Shown here: positions 27,252 to 35,398 of the stretch, piece by piece
How the letters are laid out: every line of letters starts with the position of its first letter
Numbering within the stretch: position 1 is the first letter of the stretch
Assembly (NCBI GenBank): GCA_947501845.1
Contig: CANMXP010000001.1
Coordinates: 186,001 to 250,000 of the forward strand
Length of the DNA: 64,000 bases
Direction: 5' to 3'
Source: an uncultured Flavobacteriaceae bacterium
Lineage (GTDB): Bacteria; Bacteroidota; Bacteroidia; Flavobacteriales; Flavobacteriaceae
Program-made: the position numbers and the translations under genes
The notes under the pieces: model-generated
What the model saw: only the letters and a program-made list of their open reading frames with translations
What the model was told of the DNA's origin: nothing
Databases searched by the model: none

Positions 27252-28183
27252 TTTATATGGTTCGTTTGCTTTAAATCATTATTGATCAAATTACACAAAT
27301 CATTTGTGAATGTCTTGCCATAAAATTTGTTTATATGATGTCCATCGTATGTTTGATAAGACTTGTTTAATTTATTAAAATTAAAATAAGTGCTATTGGT
27401 GATTTTTGAAATTGAATCAACGATATTGTTGAATTTCGGATAATATTTTTCTTCATAGCCATAAAACGCTTCACTAATAGGCATTCTAAGCAAATATACA
27501 TGTCCTCGTTGTTTTAACTCTAATATAAGGTCATTTAAACTTTGAATTCTAGTATCTGATAGTTTAGCTGTTTTTACATCTTTTAGGAAAAGATTTATTT
27601 GATTTTCTTTCCAATCTTCAAAAACCTTTTCATCTGCTGGTAAATTATTTTCTTCTAACCAACCATCTTTGTGGGTTTTAGAATTTTTCTTGAACATGGC
27701 TTTAAAATGAAAGAAAGACAAATTCTTAATAAAATATTCGTAATTCGGGTTAACATCTACAAGTTCCATGTTATGTGGAGGTTGCCCTGCTTCCCTAAAC
27801 TCACCTTCTTTATTGTTAAACCCCTCATGTTCGGTGAGCATTTCGGGAGTGATAGAAATTATAAAAATACCGTTTGTTGTTGATTCATCTATCTTTTTAA
27901 GAATACTTTTATTGTAAAGAGGGCCAATTAAAGCCTGTGCTATTGTGAAACTATAGTTGAACATAGGGAGCTCATAATCTTTGTCCTTAAAGTATTCATT
28001 GATTACGCTAGGCTGAATGCCTTGAAAACTTCTTGAGTCACCTATAATCATTGATTTTGCTTTAGGAGTTGTGAATTTTTCATAAAAATAATCAACATGA
28101 CCTCCATAACTCATTAAAATATAGGTTAGAATAGCTAAACATATCACAGAAAACAGTCCTAATTTTATAAATAAAGTTTTCAT
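27248..28183 (-). CDS. SGNH/GDSL-like (DltD-like) partner of MBOAT (pair 5)
   Basis: A 311-residue protein with one N-terminal anchor (residues 5-26). The GDSRSFQGIQP motif places Ser50 and YDGHHINKF supplies Asp280 and His283, so the Ser/Asp/His set is complete. It follows the pair-5 MBOAT by 5 bases and overlaps the polymerase start by 4. With the DltA-like ligase and the carrier protein upstream, this protein takes the place of DltD in the dlt operon, where DltD is the periplasmic partner in D-alanyl transfer. Sequence resemblance to DltD itself is only at the level of fold and topology. Confidence 0.75.
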   Translation of the reverse strand: MKTLFIKLGLFSVICLAILTYILMSYGGHVDYFYEKFTTPKAKSMIIGDSRSFQGIQPSVINEYFKDKDYELPMFNYSFTIAQALIGPLYNKSILKKIDESTTNGIFIISITPEMLTEHEGFNNKEGEFREAGQPPHNMELVDVNPNYEYFIKNLSFFHFKAMFKKNSKTHKDGWLEENNLPADEKVFEDWKENQINLFLKDVKTAKLSDTRIQSLNDLILELKQRGHVYLLRMPISEAFYGYEEKYYPKFNNIVDSISKITNSTYFNFNKLNKSYQTYDGHHINKFYGKTFTNDLCNLINNDLKQTNHIK

Positions 28184-28188
28184 AAAGT

Positions 28189-29634
28189 TTAAAATTGAAA
28201 ATAAATAAAGGTTTCAGCACTTTTACCAAAAATCAAAATGAGCAAATAAAGAACAATATAACATATCCATCTTAAAATAAAAGGGTAATGACTTATTTCA
28301 AAGTCATGACTTTTTTCTCTATGCAACCATTCAACTGCTATAAATAGAAATAACAAAGCAGTTGTTATTAAATAATTTGAACTAAATATTTCAGTTGGAA
28401 TACTAAAAATATTATTAGAAAAAATTAAAAATATATAGTCAAAAGCTTCCGAAACATTATGAGTACGAAAAAAGACATCGGTGAGCATTATTAAAATAAA
28501 TAACAAAATCATTTTTATAAGCTCTACAAAAGATGGTAGCAGCTTGCCTTTTGCTACTATTTCTGATGTATTCATTTTACCAGAATATACTAAAGGAATA
28601 AAATATATGCCATGGAGCAGTCCATAAAAAACAAATGTCCAATTGGCTCCATGCCAAAAACCAACAAGAACGAATGTTGCAATAATTGAAATAATCAATC
28701 CTTTTTTCTGATAACTTCTTAAGCTAAATGATAATGGCGTAAATACATAATCCATCATCCAAGTGGTTAAGGAAATGTGCCATTTCCTCCAGAAATCACT
28801 AATGTTAGTTGAAAAGAAGGGAGTTGAGAAATTACGCATCAATTGAATACCGAAGAGTTTTGATATGCCTATTGCCATATTTGAATATCCAGAAAAATCG
28901 GCATATAATTGGATCGCATAAAAAAATGTTCCTAAAAGTAATACGCTTCCAGATTGATTTCCGTAGTCATTAAAAATAGGATTTGCTATAGCTGCACAAT
29001 TTTCTGCAATGACTATTTTAGCAAATAGCCCCCATAAAATCTGCCTGAGCCCATCAACAAAAACAGGATAAGTAAAGTTCCTTTTTTCTTGAATTTGAGG
29101 CATCATCTTTGAAGCCCGTTCAATAGGGCCAGAAAGAATTTTTGGAAAATAACTTACAAAAACTGAAAATTCCAAAAGGTTATTACTAGGTTCAGTTTCT
29201 TCATTATAAATATCTATAAGATAACCTAATGTTTGAAAACTGAAAAAACTAATTCCAAGTGGAAGTAATATAGAAAGTGTATTATAACTCGCAGAGGCTC
29301 CAAAAACATTTAAAATTTCTACAAATCCTTCATAGAAAAAATTAAAATATTTGAAATATAGCAAAAGCCCAATATTAAATATTAAGCCTATATACAAAAA
29401 GTGCCTTTGTATAGTCTCATTTGTAGTATTGCTGATTTTTTTTCCTAAATAATAATTAAGCAGGATACTTATCAAAAGTAAAATTAAAAACCTCCAGTCT
29501 GCCCATGCATAAAAAACCAAGCTAGAGACTAATAATAGTATATTTTGAGATACCTTACTTTTCTTAAAAAATATCCAGTAAACAATTAGTATTGGTATTA
29601 TAAAACCAACAAAATTAAACGAGTTAAATACCAC
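28189..29634 (-). CDS. MBOAT-family membrane O-acyltransferase (pair 5, DltB-like position)
   Basis: A 481-residue copy starting at a GTG (29634); the other four MBOAT genes use ATG and read MLFNS where this one reads VFNS after the start. His286 (FWRKWHISLT) and His328 (GFWHGANW) are present, as is the distal His (YGLLHG). The usual LVAGPIERAS is LSGPIERAS, and LPLGISFFSFQTLGYLID replaces the LPVGISFYTFQTLSY form, so this is the most distinct of the five MBOATs. It lies 10 bases downstream of the carrier protein gene, consistent with taking its acyl group from that carrier, as DltB does from DltC. Confidence 0.9.
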   Translation of the reverse strand: MVFNSFNFVGFIIPILIVYWIFFKKSKVSQNILLLVSSLVFYAWADWRFLILLLISILLNYYLGKKISNTTNETIQRHFLYIGLIFNIGLLLYFKYFNFFYEGFVEILNVFGASASYNTLSILLPLGISFFSFQTLGYLIDIYNEETEPSNNLLEFSVFVSYFPKILSGPIERASKMMPQIQEKRNFTYPVFVDGLRQILWGLFAKIVIAENCAAIANPIFNDYGNQSGSVLLLGTFFYAIQLYADFSGYSNMAIGISKLFGIQLMRNFSTPFFSTNISDFWRKWHISLTTWMMDYVFTPLSFSLRSYQKKGLIISIIATFVLVGFWHGANWTFVFYGLLHGIYFIPLVYSGKMNTSEIVAKGKLLPSFVELIKMILLFILIMLTDVFFRTHNVSEAFDYIFLIFSNNIFSIPTEIFSSNYLITTALLFLFIAVEWLHREKSHDFEISHYPFILRWICYIVLYLLILIFGKSAETFIYFQF

Positions 29635-29644
29635 GGTTTGTTAA

Positions 29645-29884
29645 TTATATTTTACTTTGTATCACAGACACTAACGAGCCCATGTTTTTAAGTTTATTCA
29701 AGTCTCTAAGCTTAAATTTAATATTAAAAGCTTCCTCTATTTTAGTAATAATCATCATATGTGATAATGAATCCCATCCATCTACATCTTTAGCTGTTAA
29801 TTCATCGTGCATTTCAAAGTTATTGTGTCCTAAAATAGATTTTAACACATCGCTTATATTTTCTTTTATCGTTAAAGTTTCCAT
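29645..29884 (-). CDS. Acyl/peptidyl carrier protein (DltC-like position)
   Basis: A 79-residue carrier protein. The GWDSLSH motif places the phosphopantetheine attachment serine at Ser39, and the IEEAFNIKF helix after it is typical of acyl carrier proteins. It is encoded between a DltA-like adenylating enzyme (13 bases upstream) and an MBOAT (10 bases downstream), the A-C-B order expected for carrier-mediated acyl transfer. Alternatively it could serve a short-chain acyl group rather than an amino acid. Confidence 0.92.
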   Translation of the reverse strand: METLTIKENISDVLKSILGHNNFEMHDELTAKDVDGWDSLSHMMIITKIEEAFNIKFKLRDLNKLKNMGSLVSVIQSKI

Positions 29885-29897
29885 ATTTTCTATTTTA

Positions 29898-31382
29898 TTA
29901 AATAAAAAGTTCTGTTAATTTATTTCTATCTGTTTTACCATTCGTGTTTAAAGGAAAGTTTCCAATAAACTTTATTTGAGTCGGAATCATGTATTTAGGT
30001 AGTTTAAGGTTTAGGTCTTCTATTAATGGTTTGGTATCCAAAGTTTCCGATTCAATAACCAATCCTATTTCTGTATTATGAATATTATTAGTAAAAGCAA
30101 TAGCTACTGCGTTAACTTTATTCAATGCAGCTTTAGCATGAAATTCTATTTCAGACAATTCTACCCTAAATCCTTGAATTTTAGCTTGAAAATCAACTCT
30201 ACCTAAATATAGTACATCCCCATCTTCATCGGCACGACATAAATCACCTGTTCTATAAAACCTGGTTTCTTTTCCATTATGAATTTTATTGAAAAAGACT
30301 TCCTTGTTTTTTTGTTCATTTTTCCAATACCCAGGGGTTAACTGTACGCCGCTTAAGCATAGTTCACCTTCTTTTCCTGTTTCAACTTCGTTGTTATTGT
30401 CATCTACTATTATGGTAGATGTGTTTTTCATGTCTTTTCCTATGGTTAAAACACCATTATGTGCTTTATTTTCTTCCTCTCTTTTATATGTATAATCCAT
30501 GCAGTAAATTGTGCACTCTGTAGGTCCGTAAACATTGGCAATGGTTGCATTAGGTATGCACTTGCTCCATTCTTCTGTAACGTCCAACGGTAAAGCTTCT
30601 CCACAGAATAAACTATATTTCATGGATGGACAATTTATTTCATCAAAATAGGGTCTTAAATAATGTAATATAGATGGGACCATTAACGAATAAGTCAATT
30701 CATGATCTTCCATAAGTTCAAAAATATAGCTATACTTAATTTCGTCCTTTGGAATCGTAAAAATACTAGCTCCTTTAAGTAAGGGTGCTAAATACGACAC
30801 AACAGATAAGTCGAATGTTAATTCAAACATCTGTAAGCACCTGTCATGCTCTGTAATTGTATAATCTAATGCCCATTGCGCCTCAATAAAACCAGATAGG
30901 TTGCCAAAAGTAATAGGAACACCTTTTGGAGTTCCAGTTGTACCAGAGGTAAAAAATATATAGGCTAAAGTTTCATTTGATATTTTAGTTGGAGTTATGC
31001 CTAATTCAGTATTGTCTAAATTTTTTGTTAGCAAAGAATTATAGTCACTAAACTGTTTTTTTGAAGAAGAATCAAGAATAGAAACAATATCTGCTTGCTC
31101 TATTACCATAGAGTTTCTTTCAATAGGAAATTCAGGATTTAAAGGTACATATGCTTTTCCTTCAAACCATAAAGCAATTATTGATGCATACGTTTCAATA
31201 TCATCGTTTGTGATTAAACCAACGTTAATTTCATTATCGCTTACAGAGTTTTTAATTAAACTCCTAATGTTTGAAATAATTTGAGCAAACTCCTTATAGC
31301 TATAGAAAGTATTATTAATGCAGAAGGCATTATTATCAAAATTATTTTGAATAGAATTTTGTAGGTCAGTTAACAAGCTCAT
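29898..31382 (-). CDS. Adenylation enzyme, DltA/NRPS A-domain-like ligase
   Basis: A 494-residue stand-alone adenylation domain. FFTSGTTGTPKG at 143-154 is the core A3 motif, VYGPTEC near 286-292 is A5, YRTGDL near 380 is A7, and NTNGKTDRNKL near the end carries the A10 lysine (Lys483). This composition fits amino-acid-activating enzymes such as DltA better than the CapK/PaaK group found elsewhere in the locus. It should load an amino or other carboxylic acid onto the carrier protein at 29645-29884. I cannot read the specificity pocket reliably, so D-alanine is only the analogy. Confidence 0.88.
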   Translation of the reverse strand: MSLLTDLQNSIQNNFDNNAFCINNTFYSYKEFAQIISNIRSLIKNSVSDNEINVGLITNDDIETYASIIALWFEGKAYVPLNPEFPIERNSMVIEQADIVSILDSSSKKQFSDYNSLLTKNLDNTELGITPTKISNETLAYIFFTSGTTGTPKGVPITFGNLSGFIEAQWALDYTITEHDRCLQMFELTFDLSVVSYLAPLLKGASIFTIPKDEIKYSYIFELMEDHELTYSLMVPSILHYLRPYFDEINCPSMKYSLFCGEALPLDVTEEWSKCIPNATIANVYGPTECTIYCMDYTYKREEENKAHNGVLTIGKDMKNTSTIIVDDNNNEVETGKEGELCLSGVQLTPGYWKNEQKNKEVFFNKIHNGKETRFYRTGDLCRADEDGDVLYLGRVDFQAKIQGFRVELSEIEFHAKAALNKVNAVAIAFTNNIHNTEIGLVIESETLDTKPLIEDLNLKLPKYMIPTQIKFIGNFPLNTNGKTDRNKLTELFI

Positions 31383-31389
31383 TTTATTA

Positions 31390-31578
31390 TTATTTTATCT
31401 CATTTTTATTACGATTGAGTGTGCTATTATCTTTTCTTAAGCAATCAAATAAAATTTTAGCTATTTCCGAGGGATGAAATAATAATAAGGCTAAAATAAT
31501 TGATATAGGGACTTGCGCCACTTTTAATCTATGAATTAACAAAAATTTCGTTGTAATAATGGTTCTTAGATCTATTGA
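31390..31578 (-). pseudogene. Short open frame or remnant between the acetyltransferase and the DltA-like gene
   Basis: On the minus strand the frame is open for 62 codons from just after a TAG (31581-31579) to a TAA at 31392-31390. The translation looks protein-like: a basic start, a hydrophobic helix (VPISIILALLLF) and a charged tail (FDCLRKDNSTLNRNKNEIK). There is no ATG; the only usual start is a TTG at 31542, giving 50 residues. It fits tidily between the stop at 31603 and the start at 31382. It could be a small membrane protein, or the 3' end of a gene lost by recombination (for example the tail of a glycosyltransferase). Confidence 0.35.
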
Positions 31579-31602
31579 CTAAAAATAGAAACGTATAACA
31601 GT

Positions 31603-32175
31603 TTACATTTCTTCTTCTTTTTGTTTTATAATTCTTGCAGGATTTCCTACTACTGTAGCGTTATCGGGAATGTCTTTTACTACTACTGAACCAGCACCAA
31701 TGTTAACATTATTACCAACAACAATGTCTCCAATAACGATGGCACCTGTATGAATGGAAACATTGTTACCTATCGTTGGTCTTTTTCCATTAATTTCTCC
31801 AACAGTAACCAAGTGGTTTACATAAAAGTTTTCTCCAATTGAATTTGCATTTAGTATGGTGCTATAAGGATGACCTGTTAGTATGCCGCCACCTAATTTT
31901 GTTGTGACATCAATCCTAAAATATTTTTCTTTTCTACAATAAATATTTAAAATATGAGAAATTAAACCACGATTTCTAAAATAGAAAACAGTTCTAAAAT
32001 CTGGAGAATTGGTTAAAAAATACAACAATAATGATCGTTTTGATTTTTTCAACCCTTTAGCAACAGCCCATCTTTCTATATCTTTATCTATATCTTTTTT
32101 ATTTTTACTACTCATATACACAAATAGGTGGGGGATGAGAAGTATTTTGAATATGGTATTATATAGTAGTCTCAT
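31603..32175 (-). CDS. Serine-acetyltransferase-like hexapeptide-repeat acyltransferase
   Basis: A 190-residue left-handed beta-helix protein. Hexapeptide repeats run from about residue 110 to 180 (IGENFYVNHLVTVGE, IGNNVSIHTGAIVIGD, VGNNVNIGAGSVVVKD), followed by the NPARII end motif common to sugar and serine O-acetyltransferases. The catalytic His candidates are in GHPYST and VNHLVTVGE. In a capsule cluster it more likely acetylates a sugar than serine. It overlaps the end of the GT4 gene upstream by 4 bases. Confidence 0.82.
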   Translation of the reverse strand: MRLLYNTIFKILLIPHLFVYMSSKNKKDIDKDIERWAVAKGLKKSKRSLLLYFLTNSPDFRTVFYFRNRGLISHILNIYCRKEKYFRIDVTTKLGGGILTGHPYSTILNANSIGENFYVNHLVTVGEINGKRPTIGNNVSIHTGAIVIGDIVVGNNVNIGAGSVVVKDIPDNATVVGNPARIIKQKEEEM

Positions 32176-33305
32176 GGTGTGCTATTTTTGTTAATTAAAT
32201 CAATAAACATATCCTCCCACAGTTTCATAACCTTATCCACACTGTAGTTTTGTGCATTTTTTCTAGCAGAATCTCCCATACGTTGAATCTGTTCGTTATT
32301 CTTCATTAATTCTACTAATTTTTCTGCAAAAAAAGCATTATCATTTAAAGGTACTAGTACGCCATTATCGGGATTAAGAATGCTTTTAGGTCCATGAGGG
32401 CAATCGAAAGAAACAATTGGTAATCCACAAGCTTGAGCCTCTAATAAAACGAGTGGAAAACATTCATTTCGTGATGACATTACATAAATTGAAGATTCTA
32501 GCATCTTTCCTTTTATATCTGAAGTGGCCCCCTTAAATATAAAACTTTTTTGAAGTCCTTTTTCTTTAACTTTACGCTTAAGATGGTTAACATAATTGGA
32601 GTCTCCATCACCATAAATATGTATTTGCCAATCATTTTTTAATTTGCAAACCAACTCCCAAATGTCTATCAATATATCATAACCTTTTACATGCGCAATC
32701 CTACCAGCTGAAATTATCGCCTTATTTTCTAAATTAGAAGTTGTGTCAGGAAAAAAGGTTAAAGGATTTGGGATGACCGTGGTATTTTCAGATTTATAAT
32801 AACCTATCTCATTCGGATTTAAAACTACTAATTGATCATATTTACTTTCAACATAATCGGTAAATTTAAAAAACCACTTTTTTAAAAAATTTCGTGGATT
32901 AGCTCTAGGAGCAACCTCTATAAATTTTGAAAAATGAAATTCTTTAATTTTCGGAACACTTTTAGCGATAAATGGCATAAAATAAGTGTCTGTGCTATGA
33001 CTACAAACTACAACGACATCGGGTTTAATTTTATTGATCTCAGACCTGATTTTAAGTATATGTTTGGGAAGTTTTAGTAGGTTGGTTGGGTGAAAATAGG
33101 ACTTATTTCGATTATAATTTATCTCAATATCTTTAAAGATGATTTTATCACTAAAATCGTAGCATGGTTTGTTGTTTTTTTGCTCAGTGGTTATTATATG
33201 AACCTCATTATTAGATTCTTTAGAAAAATAACTGGCTTTTATAGATAGCACACGTTCTATACCCCCGTGAAGATAAACCTGGTCTATAATGAAAATAATT
33301 TTCAT
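32172..33305 (-). CDS. Glycosyltransferase family 4 (AmsD-like)
   Basis: A 377-residue GT-B enzyme starting IIFIIDQVYLHGGIERVLSIKA. The donor domain has SAGRIAHVKGYD near 200-211 and ECFPLVLLEAQACGLPIVSFDCPHGP near 278-303. The following gene upstream (33312-34412) has the same N-terminal and FDCPxGP motifs, so the two are tandem duplicates with probably consecutive sugar additions. It starts with ATG 6 bases after the upstream stop. Confidence 0.9.
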   Translation of the reverse strand: MKIIFIIDQVYLHGGIERVLSIKASYFSKESNNEVHIITTEQKNNKPCYDFSDKIIFKDIEINYNRNKSYFHPTNLLKLPKHILKIRSEINKIKPDVVVVCSHSTDTYFMPFIAKSVPKIKEFHFSKFIEVAPRANPRNFLKKWFFKFTDYVESKYDQLVVLNPNEIGYYKSENTTVIPNPLTFFPDTTSNLENKAIISAGRIAHVKGYDILIDIWELVCKLKNDWQIHIYGDGDSNYVNHLKRKVKEKGLQKSFIFKGATSDIKGKMLESSIYVMSSRNECFPLVLLEAQACGLPIVSFDCPHGPKSILNPDNGVLVPLNDNAFFAEKLVELMKNNEQIQRMGDSARKNAQNYSVDKVMKLWEDMFIDLINKNSTP

Positions 33306-33311
33306 TTTAAT

Positions 33312-34412
33312 TTACTGTCTTTTTAAACTTTTAAATAAAACATGCCATTTTTCTACTATCTTTTCTGGCATATAACGCTGTACATTTTCTCTAGCTTTTA
33401 CTCCCATTTCTGACCTTATTTCATCATTGTCTATCAAATAATTAATACCATTTGCTAAACCATCAGTATCATTATTTTTTACTAAGATACCATTTTCGTT
33501 ATTTGTGATTATATCTGATGGCCCATAAGGACAATCAAACGAAACACAAGGTACGCCATAAGCCATAGCTTCGGTTAACACCATGCCAAAACCCTCATAT
33601 CTAGATGACATAACATAGATAGATGCTTCTTTATATTTATCTGCTATATTTTTAACAGGCGGGTAAAAGTTAATACTGCTAGCAATTCCCAAGTCATTAG
33701 CCAAATCATCCAAGCCTTCTTTTTTACTAATAGTCCCATAAATATCTAAGCTCCAGTCAGGATGTTTGGCATAAATGGCTTTCCAGCTTTTTAAAAGTCT
33801 ATCGTACCCTTTTTGAAAAGATTGTTTGCCAACTGCTAATACTTTTTTATTTTTTAATGAACTTTTATCTTGTGGGTAAAAGGATAATGGATTTGGTATT
33901 ACTTTAAGATTCTTAAATTTCCACTCATTAAGGTTACCTTTAGTAAGTACAACAAAATTGTTGTAAAATTTCCCGCCAAAATTCATGAGTCCAAATTTTA
34001 AACTTGTCGATATTTTACTTAGAACAGAACGGCTTTCATTTACAAGTGCCACATTTTTAGAAACATGCCTTTCGTAAATCATCGGGCAAGGCTTCCCTAA
34101 AATTAATGGAACAAAAAAACCTTTTAACCCATCATCGCACACAGCTATAACATCTGGATTTAGTTTTTTTACCATTTTTCTTAGTTCAAATATATACTTA
34201 TAAGTATGAACTAAGGGGTTTCCACTTGCTATAATATTGTGATAGGATATTTTTGGACTAAAATCATAAAAGAGTGTGTCGTTATCTTGATTTAGCGTAA
34301 TAACATGCACATCGTAATTATGTTTGTCTGCTAACAGACTTGCTTTAATAGATAAGACTCTTTCTAACCCACCAGGACCGTCTATTCTATTAACTATGTA
34401 TACAAGCTTCAT
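33312..34412 (-). CDS. Glycosyltransferase family 4 (AmsD-like), tandem paralog
   Basis: A 366-residue GT-B enzyme: LVYIVNRIDGPGGLERVLSIKA at the start, VGKQSFQKGYDRL in the donor domain near 190 and EGFGMVLTEAMAYGVPCVSFDCPYGP near 272. The N-terminal GGLERVLSIKA loop and the FDCPYGP loop are shared with the neighbour at 32172. It follows the pyruvyltransferase gene by 13 bases. Confidence 0.9.
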   Translation of the reverse strand: MKLVYIVNRIDGPGGLERVLSIKASLLADKHNYDVHVITLNQDNDTLFYDFSPKISYHNIIASGNPLVHTYKYIFELRKMVKKLNPDVIAVCDDGLKGFFVPLILGKPCPMIYERHVSKNVALVNESRSVLSKISTSLKFGLMNFGGKFYNNFVVLTKGNLNEWKFKNLKVIPNPLSFYPQDKSSLKNKKVLAVGKQSFQKGYDRLLKSWKAIYAKHPDWSLDIYGTISKKEGLDDLANDLGIASSINFYPPVKNIADKYKEASIYVMSSRYEGFGMVLTEAMAYGVPCVSFDCPYGPSDIITNNENGILVKNNDTDGLANGINYLIDNDEIRSEMGVKARENVQRYMPEKIVEKWHVLFKSLKRQ

Positions 34413-34425
34413 TTAGTCAATAACT

Positions 34426-35394
34426 TTAGTTTAAGTGATTTTTAACTTTGTCTTTTAGAGCATTAGCTAAGTCGTGGTGTTTTTCAAGATTTTTTATATC
34501 TGTGGCTTTATCAATCTTGCCTTCCAACCCGAAATTTGATGTAAAAGTTCCTGTTTCACTATTGATATCAATTCGGTTAAATAATTCTAAAATACCATCA
34601 AACCTGCATGAGTCTACAAAACTATCGAAGCCGTTAACAAATATAACAGGCGTTCCCAGCGCCAAACATGGGAGTGCACAATGAATCCTAGAAGTTATTA
34701 CTAGTTTTGCTTTTGCATATTTTTTTAATAGAGACTCGGCCATTTCAAACTTTTCTTCGTCTGTATATGTGTTTGAAGGGGGCTCTTGATTTATAAATTC
34801 TGCAGAACTTAATAGCTCTTCACTAATAAAGTTTTTTAAATGTTTTTTCTTTTTTGAAAGCTGAAAAGCAGTGCCATTTAATATGTTTTTTACTGTAGTT
34901 TTCGCGTTGTAAAATATTTTTTCTGGTCGTGGATAACTATATAGTGGGTCTACAATATAAACATTATCGTCTCTTTCAGAATCATCAACCTTATAAGAAT
35001 CTAGTGTTAATGTTAAACAACCTGTAAAGTAAGCATCGATACCTTTTTCTTTTAATGTATCTGCAGTAAATTGATCTCTACAGCCAATTGGCTCGTGTTT
35101 TTTTAAATAAGCAATGCCCTTATCACTTAACATGGCAGGCGCAGCCGTATTATTCATATGGAATGACACAAACACAGGTGATATATCGTCTGAAGGGATC
35201 CAATTATGTATGTTGTGAGTAAACCAACCATTCATAATAAGCTTTGTTTTTTCTCCTTTATACTCAGCCAATCGCTCTCTGTTTAAGAATACATCAACTT
35301 TAGGTAAAAACTGTTTAGCTGCTAAGCTTTGTATATTATCGCCAACATTAAAAAAACGCTTATTCTCGTCGTATTTAAGTAGTCCGTATTTCAT
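34426..35394 (-). CDS. Polysaccharide pyruvyltransferase family protein
   Basis: A 322-residue protein of the CsaB/WcaK-like pyruvyltransferase family. Evidence is the N-terminal NVGDNIQSLA motif near 16-25, the CRDQFTADTLKEKGI segment near 97-112, and the VITSRIHCALPCLALGTPVI motif near 232-251, which is the family's phosphate-binding signature. It would place a pyruvate ketal on a sugar using phosphoenolpyruvate, adding negative charge. It lies directly after the PP-loop gene (4 bases), and the two may act on the same residue. Confidence 0.85.
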   Translation of the reverse strand: MKYGLLKYDENKRFFNVGDNIQSLAAKQFLPKVDVFLNRERLAEYKGEKTKLIMNGWFTHNIHNWIPSDDISPVFVSFHMNNTAAPAMLSDKGIAYLKKHEPIGCRDQFTADTLKEKGIDAYFTGCLTLTLDSYKVDDSERDDNVYIVDPLYSYPRPEKIFYNAKTTVKNILNGTAFQLSKKKKHLKNFISEELLSSAEFINQEPPSNTYTDEEKFEMAESLLKKYAKAKLVITSRIHCALPCLALGTPVIFVNGFDSFVDSCRFDGILELFNRIDINSETGTFTSNFGLEGKIDKATDIKNLEKHHDLANALKDKVKNHLN

Positions 35395-35398
35395 AATT

